A DNA stretch of 42,975 bases, taken from assembly GCA_913020705.1 (NCBI GenBank), contig CAJWBY010000016.1, forward strand, positions 1 to 42,975, given 5' to 3'. A program made the translations under genes and the position numbers. The notes under the pieces are model-generated. The model saw only the letters and a list, made by a program, of their open reading frames with translations, had not been told where the DNA came from and ran no database searches. This document shows positions 34,371-42,879 of this stretch, piece by piece; the stretch's first letter is position 1; every line of letters begins with the position of its first letter. The stretch is from an uncultured Colwellia sp. Its GTDB lineage: Bacteria > Pseudomonadota > Gammaproteobacteria > Enterobacterales > Alteromonadaceae.

Positions 34371-36233
34371 GTGAACAGCATGAAGATTAAATTATTGTTT
34401 AGTGTAGGCATTGCAATAACGTTACTAACGAGCTGTTCTATCAGCACCAAGGGTACAATTGCTATTACCAGCCCGATTAGAACCTTAGAAAACATGACCT
34501 CAGGCGAGCAAGATAAATTAGCAATAAGTGACATCCCCAAAGTCATTGCTATTGCTCAATTATCTAATAGTACTGAATCTATCGAAGCCTCTTCAGTACT
34601 TAGAGAGATATTACAAAGTCATCTTTCTAATAAAAACTTTCAACTTGTTCATACAAAAGAGGTTGATCTCAAAAACCCAGAAAATAAATTATCTCCTCAA
34701 CAATTAGCACAAACTCTTGGTGTAGACGCTGTTGTAGTTGGTGAAGTTGTCGAATATGAAAGATTCTACGCAGGTATATATGCCCATATAAAATTAGGTG
34801 TCGATATTGAATTAATATCTAAAGACGGCAAAACCTTGTGGCAAAAAAAGGAAGTCATTACTTCAAGGGCTGGTGGTGTTTCAACTACAATTTGGGGAAT
34901 ATTACTGAATGCGGCCTTAGCTGCCCAACACCTTGAAGACAAAAATTTATTCGCTGCAGCTGATGAATTAGGTCGTTCTATAGCAAATGAATTTCCTGAA
35001 CCTGATGGTTATATCGGTACCGCCATACCAACGATTGATATGGTAATTCACGATGGTGCAAACAAATGGTTAAAATATAATGACAATTTAACTGTTGGTA
35101 TCAAAGGACAAAAAGGCTTGAGAGCTGTATTAGATATAGAAGGTATTGGCTCATTTGATTTAAAAGAACAAGAATCAGGTATTTATAAAACAGATATTAT
35201 TGTTGATAAACGTTGGAACGGTGAACAAAAGGTCATCACAGGGAAATTAATAGATAATACTGGCCAAATTACTCAAATGATTAGTACCACAGGTTTAGTG
35301 AACTTTGATAATCTGAAACCGACAAATGTAAGTGAATTAAAGGTTGATTTCGCAACTACCGATGAAATAAAGCTTTCGTGGAAAAATAATAATCAAGAAC
35401 ACGTTAACTATAAAGTATTGATGACTTCACTTGATAACAATTTAACCGAAACTACTATAACTAAAGACACTAATATTGTTTTCAATGGTGATTTTGAAGC
35501 TTTTAAAACACTAGAATTTGCGGTTATTGCGCTGGATAAGGCAGAAAATGAAAGTGCAAAAACAGTAGTTTCAGCAAAAGCATACCCTATTAAATTAGCT
35601 GAAACTTCAATACTGAGTAGTACGCTATCGGGTTCATATCAGGGTATTAATATTTTAAGTAAAGAAAATAGCCCTTATATCGTAGCTGCTAAGACTGTGT
35701 TTACTGAAGGCTCTACTTTGATCATTGAACCCGAAGTTAAAGTCAAATTTAAACAAGGTGCAGGGATTACGGTTCAAGGCTTAGCTTATTTATGGGGTAA
35801 TACAAAACAATTACCTAAAAGCATTATTTTTGAAAGTGAATCGGTACAATCACCTGCAAAAAAATTCTTAACTTTAGACAGCAGTAAAACGATTGAAATT
35901 AATGGGCTTCACCTAAAAAATTCAGGTGTGGGAATAGAGATAAAATCAGGGTCACCTCGCTTTAACCATTTATACTCTGATAATGCTAAGTACTCTGCAT
36001 TAACAATCAATGGTCGTGCTAACGTAAAAATAAAAAATTGCCTGCTAAACGGTAGTTCTACTAGTGCAATTGTATTATCTGGTCGTTCTCGTTTAGCACT
36101 TGATAAATGTAATTTCACCAATAATCAACCTTTTCATATTCAAAATTCATCCGCATTCCCTGTTGTAGCAAAGGATGTGATTTTTGATAAAAGCACTAAA
36201 ATGCCAATGCTTGGTGCATTAGAAACTAACTAA
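34371..36233 (+). CDS. Multidomain lipoprotein: DUF799/CsgG-like, FN3-like and predicted beta-helix
   Basis: A 620-residue lipoprotein with lipobox LTSC and lipidated C22. Residues about 50-210 resemble the DUF799/CsgG-like lipoprotein fold (IPKVIAIAQL, LGVDAVVVGEVVEYERFYAG, IKLGVDIELISKDGKTLWQK). Residues 225-315 look beta-rich, and 318-405 like one FN3 module (LSWKNNN...YKVLM). Residues 420-600 look like a right-handed beta-helix with repeated short strands (INGLHLKNSGVGIEI, LTINGRANVKIKNCLLNG). The start is GTG 34371 with AAAGGAGA 6 bases away; the ATG at 34380 is too far from it. A 217-base gap precedes it, so it may have its own promoter. Confidence 0.8.
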   Translation: MNSMKIKLLFSVGIAITLLTSCSISTKGTIAITSPIRTLENMTSGEQDKLAISDIPKVIAIAQLSNSTESIEASSVLREILQSHLSNKNFQLVHTKEVDLKNPENKLSPQQLAQTLGVDAVVVGEVVEYERFYAGIYAHIKLGVDIELISKDGKTLWQKKEVITSRAGGVSTTIWGILLNAALAAQHLEDKNLFAAADELGRSIANEFPEPDGYIGTAIPTIDMVIHDGANKWLKYNDNLTVGIKGQKGLRAVLDIEGIGSFDLKEQESGIYKTDIIVDKRWNGEQKVITGKLIDNTGQITQMISTTGLVNFDNLKPTNVSELKVDFATTDEIKLSWKNNNQEHVNYKVLMTSLDNNLTETTITKDTNIVFNGDFEAFKTLEFAVIALDKAENESAKTVVSAKAYPIKLAETSILSSTLSGSYQGINILSKENSPYIVAAKTVFTEGSTLIIEPEVKVKFKQGAGITVQGLAYLWGNTKQLPKSIIFESESVQSPAKKFLTLDSSKTIEINGLHLKNSGVGIEIKSGSPRFNHLYSDNAKYSALTINGRANVKIKNCLLNGSSTSAIVLSGRSRLALDKCNFTNNQPFHIQNSSAFPVVAKDVIFDKSTKMPMLGALETN

Positions 36234-36256
36234 TAACTTAAATTTGAGATAATAAA

Positions 36257-37210
36257 ATGAACAAATCACTAAGCATTATCATTATCACCTTGTGTTCATT
36301 AACGGCCAATGCAGAAGATGGTCAGTACACTGAACTTGTTGGGAATACTGGTGAAATAAATTGGACTAAAGCAACAGTTTCAGCCATAGGTTATGGTATA
36401 GCAGGTGAAGGAAAGAAAGCTAATATAGCTCCTTACCTTGCTTGTCGAGCAGCAAAAGTTGACGCACAAAGAAATTTATTAGAGTCGTACCAAGGTGTTA
36501 GAGTAACGGCAACAACATTGGTTAGTAATTACATGTTATCCAGTGACGAAGTAAAATCATCAGTTGAGGGAACCGTTAAAGGCGCTATCATAAAAAGTAG
36601 AGATAATCGTATAGACGGTTCTTGTAAAGTAGTATTGGAAGCGCCTCTAAGAGGTAAAATATCAAAGTCTATTTATCAAGACTTATATCAAGAAGAAGTG
36701 TCCGCGAGTATTCTTCCAAACTTATGGTCACTTTGGATCGGCACAGCTCATGCTGCTAGCTATCCGACAGTTTCTAATCAGCAAATTAGTGACCAATTAA
36801 GCCAGCTAAGCAAGCGCATTTCTGATCTTGAAAAAGGTGTAAAAGCAACGAATGTTAATGATGTTCAAACACATGATATTTCAGGTATTATTATCGACGT
36901 AAGAGGTACAAGCTTTACACCTTCACTCAACCCTAAAATTCGTAAAGCTGATGGCGATGTTCTTTATCCTAACAGAAGTGATACTCAAGATATTATCGAC
37001 AACGGTCAACTTGTTTCATTATTTGCTAATAATGTTACTTTTGCGATGGATCATCCTATGATTGGAGATACTCCTCTGTTAATAAAGGCGAAAAAAACGT
37101 GGAAAAATTTACATACAGAAATAGCATTAGCCGATAATGACGCTCTTAAACTCACCTACTTAATCAATAAAAACTTATTGAAAGATATTGGTGTAATTAT
37201 AGTTTTATAA
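36257..37210 (+). CDS. LPP20/FlgP-like exported protein, 317 residues
   Basis: A periplasmic protein with a signal peptide ending TANAE (about residue 19). It is a paralogue of the protein at 33122-34153, with the same EINW/INW motif followed by TVSAIGYGIAG, ACRAAKVDAQRNLLESYQGV and VEGTVKGAI. The linker has HAASYP, and the C-terminal domain opens SGIIIDVRGT. The two extra cysteines (C61 and C111 region) could form a disulfide. It is the last gene of the rightward operon, 23 bases after the lipoprotein gene and followed by a terminator. Confidence 0.82.
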   Translation: MNKSLSIIIITLCSLTANAEDGQYTELVGNTGEINWTKATVSAIGYGIAGEGKKANIAPYLACRAAKVDAQRNLLESYQGVRVTATTLVSNYMLSSDEVKSSVEGTVKGAIIKSRDNRIDGSCKVVLEAPLRGKISKSIYQDLYQEEVSASILPNLWSLWIGTAHAASYPTVSNQQISDQLSQLSKRISDLEKGVKATNVNDVQTHDISGIIIDVRGTSFTPSLNPKIRKADGDVLYPNRSDTQDIIDNGQLVSLFANNVTFAMDHPMIGDTPLLIKAKKTWKNLHTEIALADNDALKLTYLINKNLLKDIGVIIVL

Positions 37211-37260
37211 TAATTTACTGATACTGCAATATTTTGTTTTCTTTAATCTGAGAAAACACG

Positions 37261-37303
37261 AAAAAAAGCACTGATAATATTTCATTATATCAGTGCTTTT
37301 TTA
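37261..37303. terminator. Bidirectional terminator
   Basis: AAAAAAGCACTGATA and TATCAGTGCTTTTTT form a 15-base perfect stem with an 11-base loop, flanked by A and T runs. It lies between the convergent LPP20-like gene and the Lrp-type regulator gene and serves both. Confidence 0.92.
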
Positions 37304-37336
37304 AGTTTTAATCGCTATTTTTTATATCTATAATCG

Positions 37337-37792
37337 TTAAACAGAACTTAAAAGAATACTTGTCTCACTGTTAAGCACACCATCAATGGTTCTAACTTCA
37401 CGCAATACCAGATCAAACTCTAACAAACTTGATGTTTTAATTTCTGCGACTAAATCCCAAGTGCCATTGGTTGTATGAAGTTTTTCAAGTTGCGGAATAC
37501 CGCGTAACTTATTAATTACTTGAGTAGTCGATTTTCCAATAACTTCTATCATCATAATAGCCTTAACTACATCCGTTTCTAACTCATCATGGGCTCGAAT
37601 AGTAAAACCAAGAATAGCATTTGAATCTATAAGCCTGTCTAGCCTATTTTGAACAGTACCACGAGAAACGTGCAGTAGTTTTGCTAGAGTCGATATTGAA
37701 GCTCTAGCATCAGTTCTTAGAATGGCAATAAGCTCTTTATCAACTGAATCATAAAGATAAACACGTTTCTTAACACCTTTGTCCATTGTCAT
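37337..37792 (-). CDS. Lrp/AsnC family transcriptional regulator
   Basis: A 151-residue Lrp/AsnC-family regulator. The N-terminal helix-turn-helix is DSVDKELIAILRTDARASIS through TLAKLLHVSRGTVQNRLDRL. The C-terminal RAM ligand-binding domain starts near IMMIEVIGKST and includes the usual NGTWDLVAEI block (xGxxD). Such proteins bind amino acids and usually control amino-acid metabolism. The start is ATG 37792, because GGAG lies 6 bases upstream; the frame could extend to a TTG at 37804. It is divergent from a CtlX-type hydrolase gene with a 214-base shared promoter region, so that gene is its probable target. Confidence 0.92.
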   Translation of the reverse strand: MTMDKGVKKRVYLYDSVDKELIAILRTDARASISTLAKLLHVSRGTVQNRLDRLIDSNAILGFTIRAHDELETDVVKAIMMIEVIGKSTTQVINKLRGIPQLEKLHTTNGTWDLVAEIKTSSLLEFDLVLREVRTIDGVLNSETSILLSSV

Positions 37793-38006
37793 AAAGCACT
37801 CCAAATTATCATTTTAACAATAAAATCTAACAATATGATAAATCTTTACCAAATATTTGCAATATATTGCCATTTTGATTCACATCTTAACCAGATAATA
37901 TAGAGGGTAATTAAAACAATAGTTTTATATATCGTTATATTTTATTGGCCAATACTTTAGTACTTAACTTAACAAAGCCAAATAAAAAAATAAAAGAGAG
38001 ACACCA

Positions 38007-38927
38007 ATGCCACTATTTCCTCAAGCCCCCAATGCAGTTGTCATGATCCGCCCTCATCACTTTTGCCCTAACGAAGAAACAAAGCAAGACAACAGCTTTC
38101 AATCAACAGAACCTGTAGACAAGCAAAAAGTTAAATCACTTGCTTTTGATCAAGTAACTATAGCAGGAAAATTGTTAGAAGCTGAAGGTGTTATGGTGCA
38201 CACATTTGAAGATCATGGAGAAGATACACCCGATTCAGTATTCCCTAATAATTGGTTTTCAACCCACACTGGTGGTCAAATTGCTATATACCCTATGTAT
38301 GCTAAAAACCGTAGAAAGGAACGCAGAAGTGACATTATAGAACTGTTGAAGAAACTATATCGCGTACAAGTAGTCTTTGATTATTCTGGCTTGGAATATG
38401 ACGATATTTACTTAGAAGGCACAGGTGCTATGGTATTAGATCATATTGAACGAATTGCTTATGCAGCTAGCTCAAAAAGAAGTGACTCGCATATACTTGA
38501 GCGTTTTTGTGCCCATTTCAATTTTGAACCGATGGTTTTCGATGCGAAAAATAAAGCAGGCATCTCTGTTTACCACACCAATGTTGTAATGTGTATTGGT
38601 AGTGATTATGTTTTGGCTGGCTTTGAAATGATGACAAATGCTAAACGCCGTAATGAAATTATTCAGCGTTTTGAAAATGCTGGAAAACGCATCATTTATT
38701 TATCTGAACAACAAATAAATTCTTTTTGCGGAAATGCACTTGAACTGCAAGGATCTTCAGGACGCATCTTAGCACTTTCCGTTACCGCCTATAACGCACT
38801 AACAAATAACCAAATATCATTATTAGAAGAAACGGTAAAGTTGGTGCCACTTGATGTATCAGCAATTGAGCTTGCTGGTGGTTCAGTACGTTGTATGCTG
38901 GCAGGTATTCATTTATCGAGAAGGTAA
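38007..38927 (+). CDS. ctlX: CtlX-type citrulline utilization hydrolase / arginine deiminase-related protein
   Basis: A 306-residue member of the guanidino-group-modifying (amidinotransferase/deiminase) fold, closest to the CtlX group of putative citrulline utilization hydrolases. Visible motifs are VFPNNWFSTH (78-87), the acidic EGTGAMVLD (137-145), catalytic His H190 in YHTNVVMCIG, and nucleophile Cys C296 in GGSVRCMLAGIH. It is cytoplasmic. The substrate is most likely arginine, citrulline or a methylated arginine. The downstream AGCS symporter gene (93 bases away) and the divergent Lrp-type regulator support a role in amino-acid catabolism. The start has AGAGAGA upstream. Confidence 0.88.
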   Translation: MPLFPQAPNAVVMIRPHHFCPNEETKQDNSFQSTEPVDKQKVKSLAFDQVTIAGKLLEAEGVMVHTFEDHGEDTPDSVFPNNWFSTHTGGQIAIYPMYAKNRRKERRSDIIELLKKLYRVQVVFDYSGLEYDDIYLEGTGAMVLDHIERIAYAASSKRSDSHILERFCAHFNFEPMVFDAKNKAGISVYHTNVVMCIGSDYVLAGFEMMTNAKRRNEIIQRFENAGKRIIYLSEQQINSFCGNALELQGSSGRILALSVTAYNALTNNQISLLEETVKLVPLDVSAIELAGGSVRCMLAGIHLSRR

Positions 38928-39020
38928 GGTAACATTATCAATTGGTAAGAGAGACATTAAACATATAATTTTAAGAACACATCGTACTATAATGAAAATT
39001 AGAGAGTAAAAGGAAAATCA

Positions 39021-40439
39021 ATGATTAATGAAATTGTAAACTCTATTAATAATGTACTGTGGGGAGAAGGCCAAATATTGATTTATTTGTTACTTTTTGC
39101 CGGGTTTTGGTTTTCATTTAAGCTACGTTGGATTCAAATACTCCACTTCAGATATATGTTCAAAGTGATGAAAGACAGTACGCAGTCTGACAAATCGGGG
39201 ATCAGTTCTTTTCAAGCCTTATGTACAGGTTTGTCTGCCAGAGTTGGAACGGGTAATTTAGCAGGTGTCGCCATGGCAATTTCACTAGGCGGCAGTGGTG
39301 CCGTATTTTGGATGTGGGTGATCGCATTACTTGGTATGGCTACTGGCTTTGCAGAAAGTGTATTGGGACAGATTTATAAAGTACGAGACGAACATAAAGA
39401 ATTCAGAGGTGGTCCCGCTTACTATATTCGATCTGGACTGAATAAGCCGTGGCTTGCTATTCTTTTTTCTCTTTGTCTATTTCTAGGTTACGGTTTAACT
39501 TTTAGTGCCATGCAAGCGAATACTATCGCTGATGCCTTGAATAATACATTTACTATTCCTCGCGATTATTCTGGTTTAGTTATTGCTGTACTCGCAGGCA
39601 GCATAGTAGTTGGAGGCATGCGAAGCATAGCTAGATTTGCTGAACTCATCGTTCCTTTTATGGGATTGGCCTTTGTCAGTACTGCAGTAATTGTTACCTT
39701 AATGAATATTGAATTATTGCCCTCAATGTTTATAGATATATTTAATTCAGCCTTTGGTCTAAATGAAGCAGGCGCCGGCGCTTTAGGCGCCGCAATTAAG
39801 AATGGTATTCAGCGAGGTTTATATTCAAATGAAGCTGGTGCAGGAAGTGTACCTCATGCCGCAGCTGGTGCATCACCTGTACCCAACCACCCTGTTGCAC
39901 AAGGTTATGTGCAAATGCTTGGTGTGTTCTTAGACACTATGGTGCTTTGTAGCTGTACCGCTGTGGTAATTTTGTTATCTGATATTAATATTAGCGGAGA
40001 TATGGAAGGCATTAGAATGACACAAAATGCCATGACGAGTCATTTTGGTACTGGTGGAAATTACTTTGTTGCTGCAGCAATTACCTTATTTGCTTTTACC
40101 TCAGTTGTTGCTAATTACGCTTATGCTGAAAGTAACCTTCATTTATTCAAATTAGACAATAAAATAGGTCGACTAATTTACACTGGTATTTATTTGATGA
40201 TGGTTTTTTGGGGAGCAACAGCATCGTTGAAACAAGTATGGGGGCTAGCTGATATGGCACTTGGGTTAATGACGCTAGTGAATATTTACGCCATTATTCT
40301 ACTTACCCCGACGGTAATAAATTTAACTCAGGATTTTAGACAAAAACTAAAGGTTAATAGTAAACCTACTTTTTCACTTGATGACGTTGAAATACAAGGA
40401 AAAACGGAACCTGGTATCTGGTCAAGTACTAAAGAATAA
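39021..40439 (+). CDS. AGCS family sodium:amino-acid (alanine/glycine) symporter
   Basis: An inner-membrane sodium-coupled amino-acid importer of 472 residues. Family blocks are ALCTGLSARVGTGNLAGVA, FRGGPAYYI and the signature NEAGAGSVPHAAA. About eleven hydrophobic segments are visible. Relatives carry alanine or glycine; given its place behind the CtlX-type hydrolase, its substrate here could be another amino acid. AAAGGA precedes the start at a good distance. No terminator is visible before the convergent MATE gene, 29 bases away. Confidence 0.93.
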   Translation: MINEIVNSINNVLWGEGQILIYLLLFAGFWFSFKLRWIQILHFRYMFKVMKDSTQSDKSGISSFQALCTGLSARVGTGNLAGVAMAISLGGSGAVFWMWVIALLGMATGFAESVLGQIYKVRDEHKEFRGGPAYYIRSGLNKPWLAILFSLCLFLGYGLTFSAMQANTIADALNNTFTIPRDYSGLVIAVLAGSIVVGGMRSIARFAELIVPFMGLAFVSTAVIVTLMNIELLPSMFIDIFNSAFGLNEAGAGALGAAIKNGIQRGLYSNEAGAGSVPHAAAGASPVPNHPVAQGYVQMLGVFLDTMVLCSCTAVVILLSDINISGDMEGIRMTQNAMTSHFGTGGNYFVAAAITLFAFTSVVANYAYAESNLHLFKLDNKIGRLIYTGIYLMMVFWGATASLKQVWGLADMALGLMTLVNIYAIILLTPTVINLTQDFRQKLKVNSKPTFSLDDVEIQGKTEPGIWSSTKE

Positions 40440-40468
40440 ATAGAATAGGTTGATAAATGTCTCCAATG

Positions 40469-41911
40469 TTAATCGCCGTTACGGAGTTCACAAAAGTTGT
40501 ATGGTACGTCAGCTTGCTGTTCGTCTTTCCACCATACCTTTCTAATGAACAATCTGGAAACTAAAACCAAAGAGACGACGTGAGCCAGTGCTATACCGAT
40601 AAAAACACCGATAATTGATGCGTACCAAGCACCGATGATTGAAAAAATTAATATCAGTATCACCTTATGACCAAAACCTAAAATACTCGCATTAGCTGAT
40701 TTCCCAATAGCATTTAAGCTTGATATTGCCAGCATTGAACACCCTGCTCCGATAAAGCTAATAGGTACGTAAATCAGGTAATGCTCAATATGTAGTTGTA
40801 ATTTTGTACTCTGGCTAATTTCTACCGCAATGGTTTCAGCATAAAAATAAAGTGCACAAGCAATTACTACTTGGGTCACTGTAATAATAATAACCCCTTG
40901 AATGATTAATGCTTTCACTCTGTCAATTTTTCCTGCCCACCAATTCGCGGCGATAAGTCCGGGTAATGAAGCGGTAAATACCATTGGAATAAATAAGCCG
41001 AGTGTTTCTAATCTAAATATAATGCTCAATAATGCGACTTTATCTTCAGCAAAACTAGCTATATAGAAGGTAAGAATACCGATTGTAATTGGCAGGTATA
41101 ATTGCTGTATACTGGCATTTAAACCGGTAAGTGACATTTGTTTTAATGTGCCTATCCACTGCATTTTTACAATTTGATGCTTTTCGATGCCCAGAGCTCT
41201 AATAATAATTCCTAAGGAAATAAGTGAAAATAAGGTATCGGAAATTAAGTGAGCATAACCCGCTCCAATAATACCCGTCTCTAAAAGTTGAGAACACTTT
41301 CCATCGCCAATTAAGCTATAACTTAAAACTGATTTAGTTATCATCCAAGTGACAAGCAGTATGCTTGCTTGTTTTATGTGGCCAAAGCTACGTAATATGC
41401 CATTAATTTGCCACACCAGTATTAACGGGATCCAGCCAATTAATCTAATTTCGGTATAGGTTGTGACCAAAGATGTCATACCAAGTTCTATAGCAGGTTC
41501 AGACGAAGATTGCGTACCGAGTAATTCGTAAAATGTGGGTGAGATGAAATACAATAACATCGCAAGTATAGCAGTTAACGTTGCCGCTAAAACAAGTGCT
41601 CTTACAACGTTACTTTTTAATTCATTTTTATCAGTGATACAACTATTAGGGTTAACATTTGATTTAATTCGACAAATCCAACTATTTGTCGCAATAGATA
41701 ATGCAATGGCTACGCCTGTCATCGCGGTAGTAATGGGCGCACTAAAGCTTAATGCAGCAAGGTGAGTTGAACAAAGCCTTGCAATAAGCCCTGTTTCAAA
41801 TAAGTCATAAGCACTTAATAAAAAAACAGCAGGTAGAATAGGTAAAGAACATGACAATATAAGCCTAAAAATTGGCGTATTAAGCATCCAGTGTTGCTTG
41901 CAATGTTCCAT
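40469..41911 (-). CDS. MATE family efflux transporter
   Basis: A 480-residue inner-membrane protein with about twelve hydrophobic segments in two related halves, as in multidrug and toxin extrusion transporters that export drugs or metabolites using a sodium or proton gradient. Diagnostic features are SCSLPILPAVFLLSAYDLFE in TM1 and GTLKQMSLTGLNASIQQL opening the second half. GGGGAG 4 bases before the ATG supports the start. It is more divergent than NorM, so substrate and ion are not predictable. It is separated from the upstream methyltransferase gene by 98 bases containing a hairpin. Confidence 0.88.
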   Translation of the reverse strand: MEHCKQHWMLNTPIFRLILSCSLPILPAVFLLSAYDLFETGLIARLCSTHLAALSFSAPITTAMTGVAIALSIATNSWICRIKSNVNPNSCITDKNELKSNVVRALVLAATLTAILAMLLYFISPTFYELLGTQSSSEPAIELGMTSLVTTYTEIRLIGWIPLILVWQINGILRSFGHIKQASILLVTWMITKSVLSYSLIGDGKCSQLLETGIIGAGYAHLISDTLFSLISLGIIIRALGIEKHQIVKMQWIGTLKQMSLTGLNASIQQLYLPITIGILTFYIASFAEDKVALLSIIFRLETLGLFIPMVFTASLPGLIAANWWAGKIDRVKALIIQGVIIITVTQVVIACALYFYAETIAVEISQSTKLQLHIEHYLIYVPISFIGAGCSMLAISSLNAIGKSANASILGFGHKVILILIFSIIGAWYASIIGVFIGIALAHVVSLVLVSRLFIRKVWWKDEQQADVPYNFCELRNGD

Positions 41912-41952
41912 TTACTCCCCTTTATATAACAAAGCTTGATTCATATTTAATA

Positions 41953-41984
41953 TGTTGATGGGAAATTTTCATTCCCCATCAATA
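41953..41984. terminator. Possible terminator hairpin
   Basis: TTGATGGGAA (41955-41964) pairs with TTCCCCATCAA (41972-41982) with one bulged C. No strong T-run follows on the minus strand, so its action as terminator of the methyltransferase gene is uncertain; it may instead sit in the leader of the MATE transcript. Confidence 0.45.
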
Positions 41985-42009
41985 GACCTGAGATCAACTG
42001 AAAAAATTT

Positions 42010-42774
42010 TTACTCTGGTTTTTTAAATAATAAAGTAAAGCGATCTGAGTTTCCTTGTACGGTTTTACGACCGACTTCAAAACGTAATTCATCGTCTGCT
42101 TTGTAATGTATATTTGAATAGTCGACTAAAACAAAACCGGCTTGTTGAATTTCTTTGATTGCTAACACAGGATCAAAACGACGACCATTTTCATCATTCT
42201 TCTTTTGCATATGTCTACGAGTATGATCAACAACACCATAAATACCGCCAGGTTTTAATGCATCAAAGAACAGCTCAAATGAAGACGCCTCAGTGTTTGA
42301 GCCCATCCAATTATGAACATTTCTGAAGGTTACTACCGCATCGACTGATGAATCCTCAGCATCCAATTTTTTAGCAGCGGCATCAAATATATGCATCTTT
42401 ACGTTGCCATACAGCTCCGGTGAAGCTTCAATTTTAGCTACAAACTTGCCCTGAGAGTTTCGATAATAAGCACGATCTGATTGCGGATCATAATGTCCAG
42501 CGAGTAAATTACCGGTAACATAGTCGGCGAGTATCTCGGTATACCAACCACCCCCTGGTGATATCTCTAAAACATTCATCTGTGGGGTAATTCCGAAAAA
42601 TGCCAGTGTCTCCATCGGATGACGATATTGGTCCCTAGAGGTATCTCGCTCTGCAAAAGCCATTCCTGAAATCGCAACTAAGGTGGACAGCAGTGTCGCT
42701 TTTAATAAAAGCCCAACGCTACTATAAGTTCCTCTAACAGACGTTGTTATTACATTTTTTCTAGCAAATTCCAT
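42010..42774 (-). CDS. Predicted exported class I SAM-dependent methyltransferase
   Basis: A 254-residue protein with a class I methyltransferase core. Motif I is VLEISPGGGWYTEIL (68-82); post-motif segments include VDAVVTFRNVHNW and the strand after LKPGGIYGVVDH. It belongs by look to the predicted methyltransferase group COG4798. The N-terminus has a long basic region, a hydrophobic stretch (about 21-41) and AFA-E, a probable signal peptide, which would place it in the periplasm. AAGGAG about 9 bases upstream supports the ATG at 42774. Substrate is unknown. Confidence 0.85.
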   Translation of the reverse strand: MEFARKNVITTSVRGTYSSVGLLLKATLLSTLVAISGMAFAERDTSRDQYRHPMETLAFFGITPQMNVLEISPGGGWYTEILADYVTGNLLAGHYDPQSDRAYYRNSQGKFVAKIEASPELYGNVKMHIFDAAAKKLDAEDSSVDAVVTFRNVHNWMGSNTEASSFELFFDALKPGGIYGVVDHTRRHMQKKNDENGRRFDPVLAIKEIQQAGFVLVDYSNIHYKADDELRFEVGRKTVQGNSDRFTLLFKKPE

Positions 42775-42879
42775 GAGTAATATCTCCTTTTAAGTGTCTA
42801 ATTTTAATATTGCGGATAAGTCTAAAGTGTTGCCATATGTAAATTCTACGGGCCAATTTTATACCTAAGGTCAGAGTAA

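Noticed and set aside
31247..37210. Reading of the rightward operon as flagellar flgP/flgT genes
   Set aside because: No flagellar structural gene flanks it, the FlgP-like proteins lack a lipobox, and there are several copies; similarity is at domain level only.
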